Positions 58,587 through 64,000 of a DNA stretch of 64,000 bases are shown one piece after another. This DNA is from Alisma plantago-aquatica (Eukaryota > Streptophyta > Magnoliopsida > Alismatales > Alismataceae): NCBI GenBank assembly GCA_963693085.1, contig OY856411.1:71654001-71718000 (forward strand), written 5' to 3'. Made by a program: the position numbers and the translations under genes. Each line of letters opens with the position of its first letter. Within the stretch, counting starts at the first letter, position 1. The notes under the pieces were generated by a model. That model did not search any database and had not been told where the DNA came from. It saw only the letters and a list, made by a program, of their open reading frames with translations.

Positions 58587-61345
58587 CTGTAGGGATTGCA
58601 CATATTGACTGTAGGGAGAAGAGGGTAGTCATCTCACCACCTCATTCTAATCATATGGTGATCTGTAGGGGAAGTAGATTTTGTAATAATGTTTTAATAT
58701 CCTCTCTAAAGCTAAAAAGCTTATTTGTAAAGGTTTGTAAAGTCTTCCTCGCATTAGTATCAAATTCCAGTCCTAGTACTAAACCCATATAAAGACGGGA
58801 GGTGGTATGTGATTTTCTTGACATATTCCCGGAGGAGCTTGCTGGGCTTCCTCTAGACAGAGACATTGAGTTCTATATAGATCTTCTTCCGGGAACCACT
58901 CCAATTTCTAGGCCCCATATAGGATGGATCCTGCTGAGCTTTTGGATCTAAAGAAGAAACAACAAGAACTTCTTGATAAAGGCTTCATTCATCCTAGTGT
59001 ATCCCCATGGGGTGTGCATGTTCTCTTTGTAAAGAAGAAAAATGGTTCTATGATGCATGTGTATTGACTACTGCATGTTGAACAAAGCCACTGCTAAAAA
59101 TAAGTACCCTCTTCCCTGCATTGATGACCTCTTGATCAACTTCACACTACTAAGGCTTTCTCTAAAATAGACCTTCATTCTAGTTATCACCAGCTCAAAG
59201 TCAAAGATAGTGATATTTCTAAAACTTCTTTCCGAACTCATTATGGGCATTATGAATTTCTAGTGATGCCATTTGGGTTAACCAACGCTCCTGGCATATT
59301 CATGAACCTAATGAACAAGGGCTTCCAACCCTATCTTGATGAGTTTGTAATCATTTTTATTAACGATATTCTGATCTATTCTGATTCTATGGAGAAACAT
59401 CATGAGCACTTGAAGGCAATTATTGAATTCCTTTGAGCTAAGAAGTTCTCTGGGAAATTTTCTAAATGTGAATTCTATATTGATAAAGGCATGTTCCTTG
59501 TCCATGTCATTTCTGGGGGTAGTATATCTATTGATCCTACAAAAGTGTCATCTGTTCTCGACTGGGAACTTCCTTAGAATCCTTCTGAATCAAGAGTTTC
59601 TTAGGTCTAGATGGATACTATCATTGCTTCATCCCTAACTTCTCTAAATTTGCACTTCCTATTACTAAGATTACTTAAAAGTATGAGCACTTTACATGGT
59701 CACATGCTTGTGAGTCCAGTTTACATGAACTAAAGAAGAAACTGACATAAGCACTCATTCTGGTTTTACCTTTTGGTGATGAAGGATTTGTGATATTCAC
59801 CAATGCTTCAAGGAATGGTTTAGGATGTGTCCTACAACAAAATGGGAAGGTAGCGTCTTTTACATCTATAAAACTAAAACCAAATGCTTAATTATCCACC
59901 CATGAATTGGAATTAGCTACAATAATACATGCTCTCAAAATTTGGAAGCACTACCTGTATGGGGTAATGTTTCACTGATCATAAAATCTTGAAGTATATC
60001 CTGACACAGAAGGACCTGCACTTGCATCAACCTTGGTGGATCGATTATCTAAAAGACTACGATTTCACCATTGCCTACTATCAGGGTAAGGCAAATGTAG
60101 CCACTGATGCCCTTAGTAGAAAAAGGGTAGTAAGTGCATCTTTATCTATTTCCAAGTGGAAGAACATGGAGGATCTGGTGGATTGGAAGTCACAATTTTT
60201 GCATGATCGTGTCCATGTCAACAATATTTCTATCATTCCCAGGCTACATTCTGGACTTCTTGAGGCACAAAAGGCTATTCCTGATCTTAAAGAGCTCTCT
60301 TCTCTCATGTCCAAACCTGAAACACACTTGTCTGTGAGGGTCGATGGTGGCCTTTGATATAAGAATCATATGTGGGTTGCTGAACATTCAGCAGTGAAGG
60401 AAAACATTCTCATTGAGGCACATGATTCAAAGTACACAGTTCATCCCAACACAATAAAAATATACAAAGACCTGCAACGACTTTTGTTTGTGAAGGGGCA
60501 TGAAGCACTATATTGTTGAATTTGTGTGCAGATGTCTGATGTGCCAAAGAATCAAGGAAGAACACCAGAGACCAGGAGGCCCTAATACAACCCCTTGAAA
60601 TCCCAAAATGGAAATGGGAACAAATCACTATAGATTTTGTTGTGGGTCTACCTAGGACCAAAAAGGGATATGACGCTCCATGGGTTATAGTGGATCTTCT
60701 CACAAAATTAGCTCACTTCCTACCTGTGAAGATGACAACAAAAGTTTCTGAGCTTGCCGACCTATATATACGGGAGATTGTATGCCTGCATGGAGTTCCA
60801 AAGTCCATTATTTTGGACAGAGATCCAAATTTCACTTCCAAGCTGTGGAAACATGTTCAAGAGAAACTGGGTACAAAATTGAACTTGAACACAATGCAAA
60901 TTCTAGAGGATCTTCTATGGGCTCAAAACATATAATGCAAACTTTGGAGGATCTACTACGGGCTTGTGTTCTCGATTGGGAAGGCTTGTTGAACCATTAT
61001 TTTACCTTAGCTGAGTTTCCATATAATAATATCTATCTGGAGAGTATTAGGATGCCTCCATACAAAGCTCTCTATGGCAAACCATGTAGATCTCCACTAC
61101 ATTGGGATGATGTCAAGGAACACACCTTGATGAAATCTTAGGAGATGCAGCTTTACATAGACATGGTTGCACTGATAAGGTAGAGGATAGAATGCACACT
61201 ATATAGGCAAAAGTCTTATGCAGATTCTCACCGGAAGGAACATTAGTTCAAAGAAGGTGACCATGTTTTTTTGAAGATCAGGCCTATCAAATCTTTGGCC
61301 AAGAACAAAGGGAAGCTCAATGCTCGCTTCATGAGATCCTTTCTG
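58586..61345 (+). pseudogene. Gypsy pol remnant: protease end, RT, RNase H, integrase
   Basis: Broken pol of a Ty3/Gypsy element, probably a Tekay/Del-type chromovirus. After a protease-end phrase (HIDCREKRVV) and the linker ([16 protein letters not shown], near 58830-58860) the RT reads [20 protein letters not shown] (about 58970), [27 protein letters not shown] (about 59245) and an FINDILIYS version of the catalytic FVDD/FIDD strand (59350-59385). RNase H gives FTNASRNGLGCVL (TNAS for the usual TDAS) and THELELATIIHALK at 59800-59940; QGKANVATDALSRK follows near 60090. The integrase has CRCLMCQRIKEE (60525), an ITIDFVVGLPRTKKGYDAPW start and ILDRDPNFTSK (60815), then LEDLLRACVLDW and ALYGKPCRSPL. 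Frameshifts and stops are many. It ends near KGKLNARF, before any chromodomain, where repeat B begins. Gag is absent. Confidence 0.85.
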
Positions 61346-61996
61346 ATCCTAGAAAAGGCCACACATACACCATAGACCCGGTGGGCTCTAAAGCCTTTTG
61401 ACCATGTGACACATCCAAATCATAGACACCAAGTCTCTTAAAGCAATGATCTTATACAAACTCAAACATACATCAATTTCAATTTTATGAAATTGAAACC
61501 TAAATAGCTTCATATAGAAACTTTCCTTGTTACTAATCAAAGATTCCTTTTAGTTCATTACAACATAGGTAAACTTTTATTACCCAAATATGACATGTTT
61601 GAGCATCCAATAATGACACTCCAAAGTGTAACATATATAAGTATAATGAACGTATTGTATATATCAATCTACCTCTCAAATCATGCACCCAAGTTCAAGT
61701 TGCTTAGTATTTCCATGATGCATCCCAATGCCCATTATTCAGTCACATGAATCCATGTATACTTCATTTGTATACTTAACTCTAAATGTCCTAAAAATGG
61801 ACTAGTATTAATCATCATCATGTACATAAATGGCCCTGGATAGCTATTATTGAACCTATAATGGAATTATAGTCATACTTGTGGGTCAAAATAATCAATT
61901 GTTGAATGAAAGTCACCCTCAATTGGAATTAACCAACCATGAATATTTGTGGGCATCCTGTACTGATCAAGGAAACCTTAAAAGTTGGGTCATCAT
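61346..61996. repeat. Repeat B, copy 2
   Basis: Matches 47198-47849 from GAAAAGGCCACACATACACC to GTTGGGTCATCA, with the same internal phrases (GGATAGCTATTATTGAAC, ATGGAATTATAGTCATACTT). It starts abruptly inside the pol reading frame. Confidence 0.75.
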
Positions 61997-63029
61997 AGGT
62001 ACCGAAGTTCCTAGCTTGTTCGACTGGACTCCCTAACTATGGCCGACCAGTCTCGACACATTAGCAGATCATATCCCAATTACCTGGATATCCCTTTCTG
62101 ACACTTTAGGGGGGTAATAAGATCATTCTAAAGTTCTGATCACGATTACAACAACCTGCACATCCAAAATTATAACATTCATGTGAAACAAGCTATCAAT
62201 TTGCAAGGCAAGGAAATAAGCAGAACAATACTTTATTTAGCAATAATATTGTCGAGTTTAGATACAAGTTAGAATAAAATAAAGGCTGTTGCGGCTAGTC
62301 CCCATGCCAAAGCATAATCATCTACTTGCTCATGGAAAAATACAACAATGGAAAGATAAGTAGAACAATGGAAGCGTCCATGACACATGGTGTAGGAAGA
62401 CCACTATCTCAACTGCGACCACCACATCCTTACTCCTTGATAAGGTTTGTGCTACATAGACGTGGCTTCTAAAAATGATTAGACAGTCTTATAATGGATG
62501 ATAAGGGTTCCCTTTTATAGATTCATCTTTTCTTCTGAAGCCCTAATGCTGAATACTTGTGGTTGAAGGCAGCTAATTGCATGGCCCATACTTGATCCAC
62601 CAAGCGACACGTGTGGGTTTCTCAATCTAGACCTTATATCCGATTCTCTGGTGAACCAACATGGGTTGAATCGGGGTAGGATGGATGAATAGAGCGCACG
62701 TCAAAACTATAGAATCTGGGAGACTCAAAGTAGAGAGTGGCTCGAGTCGGGCATCAGGCAGAGCCGATTGCTTGACTGGGTGATCAGAAGGTGGACAATG
62801 GATAGCTTCTTGGGGCTTCCTACCCTTGAGGCATGGCATCGTGAGGGCTTGATCGTACTTCTAGGAAGTGAAGCATATATTTGGATGTTTCTACATGAAA
62901 AGTATATAAAATATGTTAAAGTCTAGAAAAGGAAAGATAATTGTATTTAAGTAAATCTAAGGCAAAAACTAGGGAACAGAACACAATAGCCCCTAAAAAG
63001 AAAATAAAACTATATGCAAAGATGTGTAT
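61997..63029. other. Unassigned DNA before the right-edge Copia
   Basis: No gene found. Between 62600 and 62830 the DNA is GC-richer and holds short frames without protein character. The region may include decayed Copia internal DNA downstream (on the minus strand) of the gag fragment. Confidence 0.4.
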
Positions 63030-63640
63030 AAATATACTCATCAATCATCATCATAGTTTTGGGACTGTCCTTGTTCATCTACACTTCAGCGGTCCTTAAC
63101 ATTCAAGTAATTCTCACATCAACTTGTTAAATCATTCATGTTGTAGTTCATGACAAACTAGATGTATGATTCTAGAAGTGACTACAAAATCACATATGTA
63201 ACCAACTCTTAACCCAAGGGAAATCCTACTCTAGAAAGGTTCTCTACATACCAAATTAAGTTGATTGTATGGGGACCTACTAGATCTCCTTCAGCCATAT
63301 TTCACTTGAACAACACCTTAGAGACATCATATCTCTCTTTCTTGCCTAATCTTGGTGCATGTTCTTAAGATGTGTAACCATCTCAATAACATCCATGTTA
63401 TCATGCTGTCTCTACAAATCCTAGTTCATTGAGCATAACATCAGATACTTGACATCCACAACATCTTCATAGAGCTTCCAGTCACCATCCCTGTCAACCT
63501 TAGGCATGTTGGGAATGGGTTCGTCTGGCTCTGATGTCTCCAGGACATAGAGCTTGCGCTCTTGAGTGAGAATGATTGTTAACGTCATGAATCTATCATG
63601 GAAGTTATTCCTATTCATCTTGTACTTCTCCAAGACCAAT
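63030..63640 (-). pseudogene. Copia gag fragment, minus strand
   Basis: A broken relative of the gag at 8681-9535. The open part (63639-63421) reads MNRNNFHDRFMTLTIILTQE and KYLMLCSMN, matching NGTNFHDWYRTLRIVLTQE and KCLMLCSMN there. Further left the match continues with stops and shifts: VENLSRVGFP, then FVMNYNMNDL near 63130. The basic tail and the CCHC knuckle are not found. In life it would build Copia particles; this copy cannot. Its leader lies to the right. Confidence 0.85.
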
Positions 63641-64000
63641 CACAATGAAAATGTGTTTGTGTTTGTCATTATATTCTACAAAAGAAATTTTGCAATGTTT
63701 GTGAAAACACTTTTGATTTGTGTTAATTTGATAAGTATGACGATATTAATAAGGCATTTGATGATCCCTCACACTATTTTGTTCAAATTGATAGCCCTCA
63801 CATATCAATCCAGAAGATTGCAGGGTAAAAATTCTAGTGAGCCAAGACCCAAAACAATTGGATTATTACCCAATCAATGCCAACATCTATAACCAATTAT
63901 TAAGGTAGGCAACTTCTACCAATTGCATCTCATGCAATTCTTGGATAGATGTTATGAACAACTCTTTGCCATAGTCATGTGTAGGCTTCTAGTTACTTAA
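63641..64000 (-). mobile_element. Leader of the right-edge Copia, minus strand
   Basis: Read on the minus strand, GAGGGCTATCAATTTGAA near 63790 and AGAAGTTGCCTACC near 63905 match the leader of the complete Copia near 8541 and 8420, with intervening drift. The element continues beyond the window. Same clade, opposite orientation. Confidence 0.8.

Overview
The window reads as plant nuclear DNA, almost certainly from a flowering plant. It is AT-rich, has no recognisable host gene, rRNA or tRNA gene, and is built almost entirely of nested and decayed retrotransposons. The evidence is plant-type Copia gag, Gypsy pol, L1-clade LINEs with DUF4283-type ORF1 and zf-RVT domains, methionine-initiator-tRNA primer sites, and LTRs of 2 to 5 kb. 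I cannot name the species. Nothing suggests an operon, a phage or a bacterial system.

Bases 1-30.8 kb are a Russian-doll nest. A very large Gypsy-like element without genes (2237-27932, LTRs about 3.85 kb, internal part about 3.5 kb, a LARD) contains two younger insertions. One is a complete Copia element in its 5' LTR (5002-14159, LTRs 2233 bp each, TSD GCAAC) with an intact gag and a decayed pol. The other is a 5.3-kb solo LTR in its internal region (16760-22054, TSD ATCAT). The host sequence of the big element is a second, minus-strand, gene-free element with an exact primer site at 30444-30456 and a polypurine tract at 28374-28390.

Bases 30.8-39 kb hold a 3'-end LINE fragment (minus) split by a 364-bp Tourist-like MITE, a long solo LTR (about 32505-36969) full of CGATA motifs, and a reversed fragment of the same LTR family as the 5.3-kb solo LTR. 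Bases 39-44.4 kb carry a degenerate L1-type LINE on the plus strand. Bases 44.7-62 kb hold two copies of a repeat pair (A and B) with different material between them: a GC-richer unknown stretch in one, a broken Gypsy pol in the other. Between the two copies lie a 1.57-kb retroposed sequence with a 16-bp TSD and a full-length LINE (49641-55816) with a 13-bp TSD. The right end (63.0-64 kb) is the leader and gag of another Copia copy on the minus strand, related to the complete Copia.

The elements do not work together as a pathway. What is shared is architecture. Several unrelated long LTRs carry arrays of short CG-containing palindromes, and three long-LTR families share a block of small GGG...CCC hairpins. 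The full-length LINE decayed by stop codons only, all TAG or TGA with no frameshift, which fits deamination of methylated cytosines. All boundaries, TSDs and mismatch counts were read by hand from the sequence; family assignments rest on recognised motifs, not on searches.
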